DNA of 64,000 bases, from positions 248,001 to 312,000 of the forward strand of contig NHZP01000013.1 in NCBI GenBank assembly GCA_003313425.1. Direction: 5' to 3'. The stretch's first letter is position 1; each line of letters begins with the position of its first letter. A program made the position numbers and the translations under genes. Shown here piece after piece: positions 34,891-46,904 of this stretch. The stretch is from Pseudopyrenochaeta lycopersici (lineage: Eukaryota; Ascomycota; Dothideomycetes; Pleosporales; Pseudopyrenochaetaceae). The notes below the pieces were generated by a model. That model saw only the letters and a list, made by a program, of their open reading frames with translations, was not told the origin of the DNA and searched no databases.

Positions 34891-37800
34891 TCAGAGAACA
34901 TCCATAGCGCTCCGCAGCCCATCCTGTAGTGAAGAAAGTAGGTTGTTGTTTCCAAAAGCTTCGAGAACAATATTCAAGGCATTCTCGACCGCATCGATAG
35001 TAGTTGAGAGCAAACGATCCGTATCGTACTCAATGTGAACCATCCATAGATCACCCTCTAGCTCAAACCACTCTAACATGAGAGGAAATTTCGACCCAGG
35101 AGCAAACAGGGTGGACTGTGAAGCAGTGCAGCCAGGGAGTCGAAGCCAGTGTTGAAGACCGGCGCCGCGAGTATGGAATGTTACCATGCAGTCAAAAAGA
35201 GGATATTCCGTCGGTCCACCTGGGAAATCAAGAGTTTCCAGAATGCGACTGAATGGAATGGCATTGGCCAATGCCATGTGTGCCGAGTCGCGAACTTTTG
35301 TCAGGATTGTATTGGTGGTCAAATGACAATCATTCGTGCCTTGAGGCAAAATGATGCGGACTGGAAGCCGGTCAAGGAACTGCCCCAAAGCTTCTCTTTC
35401 AACTGAGGACCGCCTGCCGGAGTCAGGAGCGCCTAGTAAAATATCATTCTGTCCTGAGATCCATTGTAGTGTAAGTGCAGCAGTTGCCAACGCAAGTTGA
35501 TGTTGTGTGGTATCAGTCTCCCGTATCCTGCTGTTCAAAGCAGTTACCACCTTACCACTATACTGACGAGTCCTTGATGCTCCATTGAAGTATCCAATAG
35601 CCATAGGAGATAAAGAATTCCGCAATAAAGATATCTTATGATCGTGGAAGCCGTGGCCTTTCAGATAGTCTTTCCACCAGTCCCGCTCTCGTGAGGTTGG
35701 AAGCCGTCTCCATTTATCGGAATGAAGATGCCGCGGGCTCTCGTAGTTTGGTAATGTTGCTCCCGAATATGCTTCAGATGTTAGGTGAAGAAGGTTCTGG
35801 AGGCTGCCCAAATCGGCAATGACATGGGACGTTACGATGACTATCCGCAGCGTAGTTTGGTTTTCTGTATCTCCTTGTGAAGCACCTGGGATCAAGAAAA
35901 TGTGTATTAATTGATCATTTTCCACGTTAAATTCTCGATTAAGCTCCGCATCAATATCAAGCTGCGCAACTTGACGTGCTCTGGGAGCATGCTGGCTTAG
36001 AATCCGCTTTGGGCCCTGGGGCCCATCAACAATGTTGGTACGGAATACAGGGTCTGAAGCAAGAGCTCGGTTGAAACAATGTATCAGGTGTTCGGCATCG
36101 ACCAAGCCGGTGATATGCAGAATTTTGATAATATTGAATGCTGTCGCGGTTGTCGCAATTTGACATTGACGCCACACTTGTCGTTCAAGCTCTGTGAGTT
36201 CTTCTGTAGGTAAAGCTCCGCAATCTTGACCTTCGATCTTCTCATCTGATATAATCTCTGTAGGTTTAACCTGTAGCAACTGCTTGAGAAGTTCTACCTG
36301 ACCACGGTAAGAAGGGACGGGGAGCAGATCGCGCAGCGTTACTTCGACCTGAAATGCCGTCGACAACCTATTCGCAAGAAGAAGAACCAGAACAGAGTGG
36401 CCTCCAAGTCCGAAGAAATTGTCTGTGGCCTGTAGATGTGCGTCAGGTCCGAGTTGCAGTATCTGCCGCCATTCTTCTTCTACTCTGTCTTCAACATGAT
36501 CAACCGACGACGATGCCGAGATAGCGTCACGATGTGATGTTCTTTTTGCATAAATTTGTTCCAGGGCCTTTGCATCTACCTTACCGTTGAGGTTCATGGG
36601 GAAGTCCTGGAGCTGAATTATAGTCTGCGGTATGGAAGCAGAGAATAGAGTTTTGCTAAGTCTGTCACGTAGCCGACTTGTTAAGTTCTCAGATTCCGCA
36701 AGGGGTCCGTCGGTATCGCAGGAGATGAATGCAACTAATGTCCCGTTGATCGCGACAGCAGTGCATTGCGATATACCCTCACCTTCCCGGCCTGACATGA
36801 TGGCTTGCTCTACTTCAGCCAGTTCCACCCGGAAGCCCCGTAATTTTACCTGACGATCCATTCGGCCTAGATATGTCACCCTACCATCCTGACCGCGTGT
36901 GCCGAAGTCTCCTGTTCGGTACATGCGTTCTCCCATATGCCAAGGATCCATTACAACACGCTGGGCGGTCAACCTTTGCGCCTGCAAGTACCCACGCATC
37001 ACTTGAATACCTGCAACATAAATCTCTCCTTTAGTGCCGTCGGGTACTGGCTGCTGGTCTTCGTCAAGAATGTACATACGGGCAGTAGGAACAGCGACTC
37101 CCACAGTGATAGGGTCTCCAGGGATCACTCTAGTGTATGACGTAACTACACTGCACTATAGCACTTGTCAGCTCCAACTCTGAAACCTGGGAGTCTCCAT
37201 GGATATTACCTCTGCCGGGCCATAGACATTGTACAGCAATGTGCGTGTGCTAAACTTACTAACTAGTGCATTTGTTATCGGCTCACCTGTCGAATAGATC
37301 TAGGGCCACAACTTAGGTTAGTAGATCTATAGTATCTAACGTTGTCATCTTACAATTTCGAGATTAGGATAGTCCTCTGGCTTCAAAACTGCTAGCACAG
37401 AAGGAGTGATTGTTGCGGTATCAACTTTGTGAAGATGTGCATATGGATCGCGCGGATCCCGAAGGACTAGAGTCGCTCCATGTAGCAGAGTACAGAAGAG
37501 CTCTATGTTGCAATAATCGAAGGCTGGGGACATGAACTGGGCGATCCGCCTTCTTGGAGCTGCAAACATGGTGGCTTCAGGACAGCTTCGTAACAAAGCT
37601 AAAATCCCACGATTGGTCAATGGAATACCCTTTGGTATGCCAGTGCTGCCTGACGTGTAGACCACAACAAGATCGCTATCCGGAGACTTTGTATCAGGCA
37701 GCCTTGCGAAATCGTTGCCACCATCGAGAATGCTGTCGGTGAAGAATACTCTCAGGGTTGATGATGAGTAGGCTTCCAACTGGTGCACTTTGCTAGGAAG

Positions 37801-40800
37801 CAGCAGTGCAGTAGCACCACTCTCCTCGCACACTGTGGCTCTTCGATCTCGGGACCACTTGGGATCCAATGGGACGTAAATTCGCCCAGTTTTCAATATA
37901 CCTACTACAGAAAGAACCCATTTGATGGATCCATCACCAAAGACGGCAATCGCTTTGGCATCCGGCAGGGTATCATTGATGGTATGAGCAATGGCATTTG
38001 ACATTTTGTCGAGATCCTGGTATGTAACGCTGGCTCCAGAACAATCCTCCAGCGCAACATATCCAGCAAATCTATCAGCTGACAGCTCTAATGCTTTCTT
38101 AACTGTCTCTTCCCTCGTCTTATTCGTTGCAAAGTCCGCGTTGGCAAGCAGTACCTCGTGCAAATGGTTGATCTTCATGCAGTCCCTAACAAGTGTTTCG
38201 CTCGTAATGCTGTAAAGTGCGTATTTGAAATGCTCTCCAATCCTTTGTATAACTGAGTTTTTGTATTGCCTATCATCAAATAGCATTCGCAGGTGTCCAT
38301 TCGCTTCAATAAGCATGGACAACGGGAAATCCGAGTTCTCCAAAGTTTCGACCCGCAAGGGTGGAGGACTGGAATGCGAATCGGGTAGAGGCAGCTGCAA
38401 AGCCAAAATATTACCTAGACGGTGGCCGATACCAATTTGATCTGAACGAGCCCAGGCGAATTCTCTCAGACTGATTAAATCATTCATTGTTCGCTGAAGG
38501 TAGTCACGTACAGCCTCGCTGCCTTTAAGGTCGAAGACGAGAGGTAAAGTGGCCATATATGGGCCTATGGTTCGCTCATGTCCAACTTGTGCCATCCGAT
38601 TCGAGAATACGGCACCTATGACAACCTTGTCACTGTTTTCAAGTGCGCTTATGGCCATGGCCCACGCGCAGTAATATACACAGGCGGCTGATACTCGACT
38701 TCTGCGGGCAAACTCGGTCACGTCTTTGATGCTGACCGAAGGCGCGAACCATGCAGTTGTCGTTCGATGTTTTGTGTCAGCTTTCCTCTGGTGCATAGCC
38801 ATGCGGTACTTTTCGGTCGCTTTGTTTTCGATCGGCACGTCTTTCAAGTAGCTGCCAAAAAAAGATCGCGCTTGACGGTCGTGCATCCTTTGCATGGCAA
38901 TGAGACCAAGATTGGCATCAACCGAAGATGCGCTACCTGTCAGCGACCTACCTTTGCCAGCTCGTTCGACATTGTCAAGAAGAAATTCTAGAGAGGAACC
39001 ATCCATCAGGCTATGATGAATTGTAAGTACAACTGTGAGCTCACTCTTCTCGTTTCGAATATGGCTTCCAGAAACGATACCTTTAGGCACAGCATGCCGG
39101 AGGTAATATATGAAGTCTAGTCTGCAACCGAGCCCTACAGACATACTGACGTCTCTCACAGCTGACTCATAACCACTGCGGTGGTCATAATTCTCGATGT
39201 TTAGCTTCCGGATGGCGTCTTTATGAACAATTTGTGCACCACTTCCAATTGCCAAGGAGATTTCGGTCCGAAACACTGGTTCCCTACGCCACACAGCGGA
39301 CCAAGCCTTCTCTGCCATACTGATATACTCGTAACTGTAGCTTAATTTGGCTTGGTTGACATTCATTGCTTCATTCGCCAGTGTCGGCATTGCCAGCTCC
39401 AGTTGTAGACTAGTCAGAGGTCCAATGTCGAATTTTGCATCAGCATACCCAAGTGCACTACAGGCCTTCGCGCGAAGATCTGCTAGGTTTCGGGCAGTCA
39501 ATGGGTCTTCGGCAATCCAGCGTGCGGTTGGATCAGGAGGTAATTTGGTGGAGGCACATTTAGCGATATCGGAAAAGGTCTGACAGGAAAATAGATCTCT
39601 CACAGAAAGATGAAGTTTGAGTCTGCGAAGCACGGAGACAAGTTTGATCGCGAGAAGGGAAGAGCCACCCATTTCAATGAAGGTATCCTCACCCTTGATC
39701 TCCCGGCGCTTCCCGCCCGAGCATCCAAGCACTTCTGCTGCTGCACGGAGAACTTGCCCTAGGTTCTTCTCTTCCGCGGTCGCGCGTGTCTTTGCAATGT
39801 CGAGAGCTTTCGGTGCATTTCGGCATGCTCTCGTCTGTGTACTCTTTTCATTGTCGATATTAGAAATGACGTCCAAAATCTTCTGCGATTGCGCTTTACC
39901 GCTCGATGAAAGGGGAAATTCCTCGATTGCTTCGACTCTGTAGGGTACACAGTACGAGCACATGGTTCCTTGAGCATTTTGGAGAAGCAAGGCGGTATCA
40001 ACACACGAGGGTGTGACCACTGCAATGATGCCTGTGTCACTGGCGACAGCGTGAACTGACTTGACACCCAATGGTATTCCCGTGAGATACAGTTTCTCTT
40101 CCACATCTCTATCGAGGTTGATAGAGAAGCCTCTACTTTTAGTGAATCGATCTTTACGGCCGACGAACTCCAGTAAACGGCTGCCTAAGGGCCCTCGGAT
40201 CCATCGACCATAGTCACCAGTTTTATAAACACGGAGCCCTTTCCAGTTCACAAAATGATCTCTAGTCTTGTTTTCATCCTTGTAATAACCCTTGGCGACT
40301 CCATCACCCCCTATAACAATTTCACCGTCAACACCCTCGTCCACAACTTGAGTCGAGTCCTGGCCGAGAAGGTAGACAGGGCTGACGTCCATGAAAGTTC
40401 CGATCACGAAAGGATTTATTCTGCCGGTCTCAGGGTCGCGTTCAACTTTGTGAATTGTGCCCATCGATGTTGTCTCAGACAGGCCGTATGCTGTAAACAT
40501 TTGGACACCTGCATCAACCCATGACCCAAGAAGATCTGGGGACGCAGTTTCACCACCAAGAACTACAGTGTGCATGCTAGAGAACATCCTCTCGTCTGAA
40601 GTGGGTGTTGGCAAATTGTTCATCAGTGATGGTGTTGCCGCCATGATGGTGCATGAAGTGGCTTTCTGGTACAAGTCTGCTGGTTCGGCTGGGACAACCG
40701 TGCCACCGTTGCAAAGGGTTGAGAACAGAATACAGGTGCAGGCTTCAAGAGTGTTAATGCGATTAAAAGTGAAGCGTGGGGAAAACATACCATCAAATGC

Positions 40801-41403
40801 GACTGATAAAATATGGAGAAGTCGATCGCCAGGCTCGATGTCCATGTTTAGTGGACTTGTTCTTGAATATAAGCATAATGATCGGTGAGAAATCATAACA
40901 CCTTTTGGTCGGCCAGTACTACCACTGGTAAACATGATACATGCAGTATCTTCCGGGTCTATATTAGGAAATTGCTCATTGAGCTGTCTTTCAAGAAGAC
41001 TAGGGCGTGGGATCGAGTTGATATTCAGAACCTGACATGTTGCGTGAGGTGATATGAATGGCTCCGGAGTAGTGTTGATGGCCAACGAGCTCTCAACTGC
41101 GTCAAAGACTTCCTCGATCCTTTCTGTGGGCCAGGACCTCCTATCTACTGGGACAAAACAACTTCCAGCCTTCAGAATGGCCAGGATGGCGATGATGTTG
41201 AAGCTTCCATGAGTGGTCACAAGAACAATAGGCGAAGCTTTGCTTGCACCAAGACTAATCAAGGTTCTTGCGAGCGCTGTTGATGAATCGTCAAGTCCGC
41301 GGTAGGTCAAGCAGCCTTGCTCATGATCGATTGCGAGATTGTTGGGGCACCGTAAAACAGCTTGAGCGAACAGTTCACACAGGTTTGTTGGCAGCAAGTC
41401 CAT
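34891..41403 (-). CDS. gliP: Bimodular NRPS of the ETP (GliP/SirP) type, A-T-C-A-T-C
   Basis: The spliced protein is 2118 aa from four exons (41403-40791, 40742-37354, 37299-37210, 37155-34891). The start is the ATG at 41403; the upstream frame has only a TTG. Domains in order: A1 (FTSGSTGRPKG at 158-168, AYGLSETT, YKTGDYGRW); T1 with the phosphopantetheine Ser in MGGSS (563-566); C1 with HHSLMDG (780-786); A2 (YTSGSTGIPKG near 1233, YNVYGPAE before the last junction, QVKLRGFRVELAEVE); T2 with LGGHS (1615-1618); C2 with SHVIADL (1807-1813). This is the GliP layout, which condenses two amino acids to a diketopiperazine scaffold, but no third carrier domain follows C2. The 48-nt intron in A1 (40743-40790) is a multiple of three, so it is easily missed. 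The gene is divergent from a P450 across a promoter with two TCGGN3CCGA sites. Confidence 0.9.
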
Positions 41404-41557
41404 TGTGATGAACCGCAAGACGGTAGAATCTAGAATCAAGACTCAGGCTTAATAAATGAAATTTTACAAGTCAAGTGAGCGAAATGTGAGATGAGATACG
41501 CTATTTTTCGTGATTATCTAGATGGTCATCATGTAGAATGAGAACTCCAGCAAAGAA

Positions 41558-41568
41558 TCGGTCGCCGA
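41558..41568. promoter_or_regulatory. TCGGN3CCGA palindrome, first NRPS/P450 site
   Basis: The sequence is TCGGTCGCCGA. It matches the consensus I recall as reported for the ETP regulators SirZ and GliZ. It starts 22 bp before the next copy, about two helical turns, so both could be bound on one DNA face. Confidence 0.7.
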
Positions 41569-41579
41569 GCACCTGATTA

Positions 41580-41590
41580 TCGGCCGCCGA
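41580..41590. promoter_or_regulatory. TCGGN3CCGA palindrome, second NRPS/P450 site
   Basis: The sequence is TCGGCCGCCGA, an exact match to the motif. It lies 183 bp upstream of the P450 start and 177 bp upstream of the NRPS start. Confidence 0.7.
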
Positions 41591-41772
41591 CTACGCGACA
41601 GGCCGATTTGTGGGGCTCAGGTCCGAATCACACTTTGGGGAGAAAATTGGTTGGCTTCATCCAGGTCACAGTCAGTTTCCGGGCTACTTTCTCGCATTTG
41701 GCAAGCTTTGTTCGATACGCCTGCAAAAGCCATTGTCTCTCCAGCGCCTTGTTCACTCAACACTCATCTTTC

Positions 41773-43654
41773 ATGATGCTCTATGAAGGCTTCATCAGCA
41801 TACTTAGTGCGCAGTCAATTGTGTTGGCAGTCCCTATTCTGTTCGTTGCCGCCTTGTGTGCATTAGCAATAAAGGCAGCCTTTATCGAAGCTGTCGTTGA
41901 GGTGCGACGCCCACAATCGTACCTCACTCCTACATAGTTCAACAATCTGATCAAATAAAAGGCCTTATGCCAGCAGCTCAAACTTCCGCTTCTACTGCGT
42001 GGCAAACAAGCGTTACCAGGTGTTCCCTTCCAATGGCCAAATGGGCAAGGCACTGAAAAGTTTTTTGACGGCCGAAACGCTGCAAAAAGATGGCGGAGCC
42101 AGTGCGGCTCAATTTACAGCATATGGTCTGGGTTTAAACGAGAAATGTTAGTGTGTTGGTCTAGTGATGTTGACGAACTGGGTTTGATGACAAAGTACCT
42201 CTGATGACGTTCTGCAGTGTTATGACGAAGCCAGCACATATCAAGGCATTCTTTAAGGACTCTCATATTCACACAAAATCACCTGATAACAATGCTGGAT
42301 GGCTTTTTGCCGAATTGCTGGGTGAATGCGTCGGAGTGGTAAGTCAGAAGAGATGGAAAAGGGTGAGGGGGCATTTTGACAGCCACTTCACTCGATCCAT
42401 GTCAATCGACCGCGTTGGAATGTTTATTTCCGATGCTGAAGGATTTATAAAATCTCTGGATAGCTCAAAAAGTGGGCGAATTATTGATCCATCGTATGAC
42501 TTGAAGTACTGTCCGTTCTTCATGGTTGGTAGCATTTTTTTCGGTCGCCTAACCACAGAGCAACGAAAAAAACTGTTGAAACTAGGTCCCCTAAGGGAGG
42601 AACTGTTTAAAGAGACTTTCATGGGTGGCATAAATCGATTCAAAATTACAAAGTGTCTCCCAGGCTCGGCCGTATCACGTCTTCGAAAGTTCCAGAATGA
42701 ATGGGAGGACCTCGTGCGGGATATTTCTCGACAAACCCTGGGAAGAGGTGACAGAGCAATAGATTCTCTCTGGAAGGCAGTTGAAAATGAGGAACTAACT
42801 GTACGCGAGGTACGAGTGGTCGTAAACGCGGTGCGTGTCCCCATACTGACCATGACAAATGATAGCTCCTCCAAACGCTTGACGAATCATTGTTTGCGAA
42901 TCTCGATGTCACGACCCATGCTGTGGTTTGGAATGTTCTGCGACTGGCGCAACACACAATCATTCAGCATAACGTGTTTTTGGAAATGCAGCCATATATT
43001 ACGGAGCGGGAATGTTACGAGAACTATCTCCGGAAAGACGATACCTTATTGGCTGCGTGTGTGCTGGAAGCATCTAGACTTCATCCTGTTCTTCGTATGT
43101 TGTATCGACTATACCGTTTTTCCTACATCGTGCATACTGATATATAGGTTGTAGCTTTTTCGAACCCCGAGGCTGCAGAGTACGACAAGCTCATCGATGG
43201 TTACATTATTCCTCGCAAAGTATGCGTGTCATTTCCCTTCAAATTTTACCACTTTTGGCTTAAATAAAGCATAGACCGATGTAATCGTCGATACTTATGC
43301 AATCAATGTGGATAACTCTTACTGGGAGAATGCACAGGATTACAATCCAAGCAGACATATTGGTGGAGACAGCCAGGTAATACTCAGCTCTGTTTTCGGT
43401 TTGAGGGTAGCAATGCTGATCACGATCATTCTTAGACGAGAAGGTATAATATGTGGCGATTTGGGTTTGGCCCCCGCCAATGTTTGGGAAAGCATGTTGC
43501 TGACATCGTTATCCGTGTTATACTGGCCGAGCTGTTGAAACACTATCGGTTGCTCCTAGCAGATAAGGAAGGTGTAGACACTGTGAAGCTCCAGGCTGAC
43601 AGCTGGATTGGTTTGCCGGATAGTAGAGTGCAGCTTATTCTAAGAGCTATGTAA
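41773..43654 (+). CDS. Cytochrome P450 of the ETP cluster
   Basis: Seven exons (41773-41901, 41977-42146, 42218-42809, 42866-43094, 43155-43219, 43275-43376, 43436-43654) give 501 aa. An N-terminal membrane anchor (SIVLAVPILFVAALCALAI) places it in the ER. The I-helix region is LFANLDVTTHAVVWN, the K-helix ExxR is EASR, and the heme loop is FGFGPRQCLG with the ligand Cys at about 445. The region before the I-helix, with an LGECVGVVSQKRWKR block, resembles ETP-cluster P450s as I remember them. In gliotoxin synthesis P450s oxidise the diketopiperazine ring before sulfurisation or close the ring system; which step this one does cannot be told. It shares a promoter with the NRPS. Confidence 0.85.
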
Positions 43655-43992
43655 TCAGTCGATACTTGAGACTAGTGGTCGCGAAAAGAAATTATTCGTT
43701 TGCATGTTTCGCAAATATGGCATTGCATTTGCTGTGAGAATCTTGGAACACAACGAGGTCGTAAGATAGTGGAGTATGATAACTCTAAATGTAACTCATA
43801 TTTCTGGGTCTACTCCTTGGCGATTCCATATAATTCCAAATAATTCCAAAACAACAGTTGAATGGCCACGTGGATAATTCAAAACCTTGACTCCAGACAT
43901 CCAAATTAAAGCATCCGAATGTATCCTGCTCAAAGGAATACTTGCTTTTAGGCATATTTTTGCAAAAGCTAGTCATAGGCTCTTTAACGTAA
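43655..43992. other. Convergent 3' regions of the P450 and C-S lyase genes
   Basis: This is a tail-to-tail interval of 338 bp with no gene. A 10-11-bp unit (ATAATTCCAA) is repeated in tandem at about 43828-43849. Confidence 0.5.
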
Positions 43993-45533
43993 TTAGTCTC
44001 TTCTACCATATGCCTTCCGAAATTGCATCCACATGCTCGGTATCTCAAACAATGCCCGCCAGCCTGACGTTGGATGGATCCACATACTCAATTGCATCAG
44101 CCATTGATGCCAGAATGATATCGTACTGGGCCCCAACGCGCTTTGAAATCTAGACTTATACCCCATAGCTTCCTCGACGCAGTGTAGCCCAGTCAGCAGA
44201 TCCTTCTGTGGGACCGCAAACGTCAAGCGAAACCATCCTGGATATGACTCTGAATAATCTGAACCACTTCCAATCAACACGCCGTGTTCAGCACATCTTT
44301 TCACGCATTCCTCTTCCTCTTCCCAAGTTTTGCATTGAGCAGATAACCTGACCCAAAAATAGATACCTGCGGTAGGCTTGTAATAGTCCAGGCCATGAAA
44401 TTCCGCGAACTGAAGAACAATTTGCGCGGCCTCACAAAGCCTACGTCTATTGCTATTTACCAACGTAACGAGTTTCGGCAGGTCATTTAAGATTGGGGTA
44501 ACCATGATTGCAGCAACGTTACATACTTTCGCGTTGTTGAGGATAGCTTGCGACATACGTAACTCCTTGTTGCCTTGCGTGACGAGGCAGCCCTAACATT
44601 AAATCAGTCAGTGGATAAAGATTGGTGGAGAGTATCTCACAAGTCTAAGCCCGCTGCTACCAAAATCCTTACTAATGCTATAGATTTGATGCACTCTTGA
44701 CCTTTTCACGCCTAGACTTCCTAGGTCTCTTTGTAAGACAGAGTAAAACTCAGCTGATGGCGATTTGAAAATCCCATCATGTTCACCCGCAACTTTATTA
44801 AGGGATCCAAAGGTTGATAAACCGTATATTTCATCCGAGATAAAGTGGATATCTGCTTGTTCACAGTATTGAAGTAAAGCATCTATAACTTTGACATTCG
44901 AAATGTGGCCTGAGGGGTTATGCGGGTTGCAGAAGAGAATGCCACGAACTTTGCATGAACTCTTCTTTTCAGCAGCTCGGTATGATGAAACGACCTTATG
45001 AGCTGACTCTGATTCGTTGAAAGATATATGCACAGGAATCAATTTCACATTGTTTCGAAGGACCGCGTATACCTCGAAACTGCCTGCAGGGCATTTCATG
45101 TCAGCAATATGATCATGCCAGATAGACTGCGAGAGAGATACAAACCCCACATAGGAGCCGCCACTAGAAGCCCGTCTCCATCGTCGCATATGTCATTGAT
45201 CAATGTATCAAGGACAGCGCTGCATCCAGCGCCCACGACCAGATGTTCTGGCTTGACTGGGATGCTCGGCGTGAAAAAGCAATTGTAGAATTTTGAGATT
45301 GCTCCAAGCAGCTCCGGTGATCCTCCAAGACCCCCTGCATAAGAAAGATGTTTTGGTTTCAAAAGATCCCAGCAGTTTCTTTTAAACAACTCGAGAAGAT
45401 CAGGGCGGATGAGCCAGTTCTCTGCCGTTGCTAGATCGATACATGACGAGTGATTCGATGACTGTCGGTTAAGGGCCCTATCAAATTGTTTCAAAAACCA
45501 TGCATTATTCTCTCTTGCACGGCATGAAAGCAT
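43993..45533 (-). CDS. gliI: PLP-dependent C-S lyase (GliI type), aminotransferase fold
   Basis: Three exons (45533-45146, 45083-44641, 44592-43993) give 476 aa. The ATG at 45533 is used because the longer frame opens with TTG. The fold is aminotransferase class I/II, close to ACC synthase: YAGGLGGSPELL near the start, NPHNPSGHI, ISDEIYGLSTF, and the PLP lysine in SISKDFGSSGLR (Lys268). In the gliotoxin pathway the homologous enzyme GliI cleaves the two C-S bonds of the trimmed cysteinyl adduct, leaving the reactive dithiol. The gene is divergent from the methyltransferase. Within this cluster the role is strongly supported by its partners GliG, GliJ and GliK. An ordinary aminotransferase would be the alternative if seen in isolation. 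Confidence 0.88.
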
Positions 45534-45935
45534 TGTGAGGTATGCTTGTGAAGTCAAGTAAAATGCAACTCAGTGCTGAGCAAGTAACGACGACTAGAGT
45601 ATCGATACGCAGATACCAATTAATAATGTTCTTACTGCTTTTTCCAATGATGATCATATTACGTTTCTTTCCATGTAATAGGGTGGACGTCGTGTAAAGC
45701 TGTTAATTGGCTATCGCGACCCGGAAGCGTAGAAATTCTCGGTGACCGGGTGAATCTAATCAAACACCGATGCATCGGTGATCGACCAATTATTCTTTAA
45801 AATTTGTTCGTTAAGTGAAGAGATCTTGTATCGTATTCGCCCAGAGCTTTTGAAATTTTCTCTTCGTCCTGCGTAGTGTTTGCTTCAAGAAATTGCTGAA
45901 CGTCGGAAAAGGGCTCTTCAATCTCATCTTCTACA
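45534..45935. promoter_or_regulatory. Bidirectional C-S lyase/methyltransferase promoter
   Basis: Two degenerate copies of the cluster motif occur: TCGGTGACCGG at 45739-45749 and TCGGTGATCGA at 45775-45785, each one base from TCGGN3CCGA. A perfect 14-bp palindrome, ACCGATGCATCGGT, lies at 45766-45779 and overlaps the second copy. Half-sites TCGG and CCGA are therefore densely packed here. Confidence 0.6.
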
Positions 45936-46904
45936 ATGGCAGTTTCCACAGAGTCAAACATCGAAGGAAATGCGTTGGAGGCAACCAGAAAGGCTTATAT
46001 GCTGCCACACAATCAAAAAGAAATCGAACGGATGAAGATCCAGCATGAGTGGATCAAAGGCTCTTTCGGGGGATTGATTAAAGCTCCGATTGACTATGGT
46101 CGAAAGAACCAAATGATACTGGATTCTGCAACAGCTGATGGTACTTCACCAGTCGCCTACTATGAATAATATACCAATCAAGCTCTAGGAACTTGGCTTT
46201 TCGATGCTTGTACCCTCTTCCCAGTAGAGACAGAGTTGGTTGGCTTCGATATCGCGTAAGCATCATTGACAAAAATCGAGCTGTAACAACATACTGATCT
46301 GGTATACAACAGACCTGAGCTCTTTCCACCCTCTGATCTGTTACCTAACAATGTTTCTCTAGTCCTCATGGATCTGTCAAGAGATCTGCCTACCGAATGG
46401 AGGCAGAAATACGACCTAGTACATCAGCGATTTGTCTTTCCAGGCATCTCAGAAAAGCAGATTCGAATTTTTCTGGCCAGGTTGATGGGTTGCGTCAAGC
46501 CTGGCGGGTGGATTCAATTAATCGAGCCTTCTGCCAACGAGAACGTATCCGGTCCAGATCCGACGGCTTTTCATGTCCTCCATAAGTTTGCAGATACATG
46601 CATGCAAAGCCCGAATCCCAGAGACATAATCCTTTCCGGGTTGAAAGAGGGTGGATTTGTTAACGTGAATGTTGAAACGTTGGACATCGTAGTCGGTAAG
46701 TTCCAAAGCAATCGGGAGCTAGATGTGCGAGGGCGAAAATGCATGCGAGCGGCTGTCATGAACATGTCTGCGATCGCCAATGCAAAAATGCTAGGAATAA
46801 CGGACGCAAATTGGGACAACATACTCGAGCGATTTGAAGAAGATATGCAAAGATATCGAACAGCAGTGCGGCATTTCATAGTCTGGGCTCAAAGGCCGGA
46901 ATGA
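45936..46904 (+). CDS. gliN: SAM-dependent methyltransferase of the ETP cluster (GliN-like)
   Basis: Three exons (45936-46140, 46189-46255, 46313-46904) give 287 aa. The SAM-binding loop is split by the first intron: ILDSATADG followed by TWLFDAC. Motif II-like VGFDIAPELFP and a post-II VHQRFVFPGIS block follow, then VKPGGWIQLIEPS, typical of class I enzymes of the LaeA/GliN group. The end is VRHFIVWAQ. GliN-type enzymes N-methylate a late intermediate of gliotoxin, and other ETP clusters also carry O-methyltransferases. The size and lack of a dimerisation domain favour the GliN group, so the symbol is by similarity only. It is divergent from the C-S lyase. Confidence 0.78.

Larger units (their letters stand above)
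41404..41772. promoter_or_regulatory. Bidirectional NRPS/P450 promoter
   Basis: These 369 bp separate the divergent NRPS and P450 start codons. Two C6-type palindromes lie near the centre (41558 and 41580), placed to serve both genes. Confidence 0.75.
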
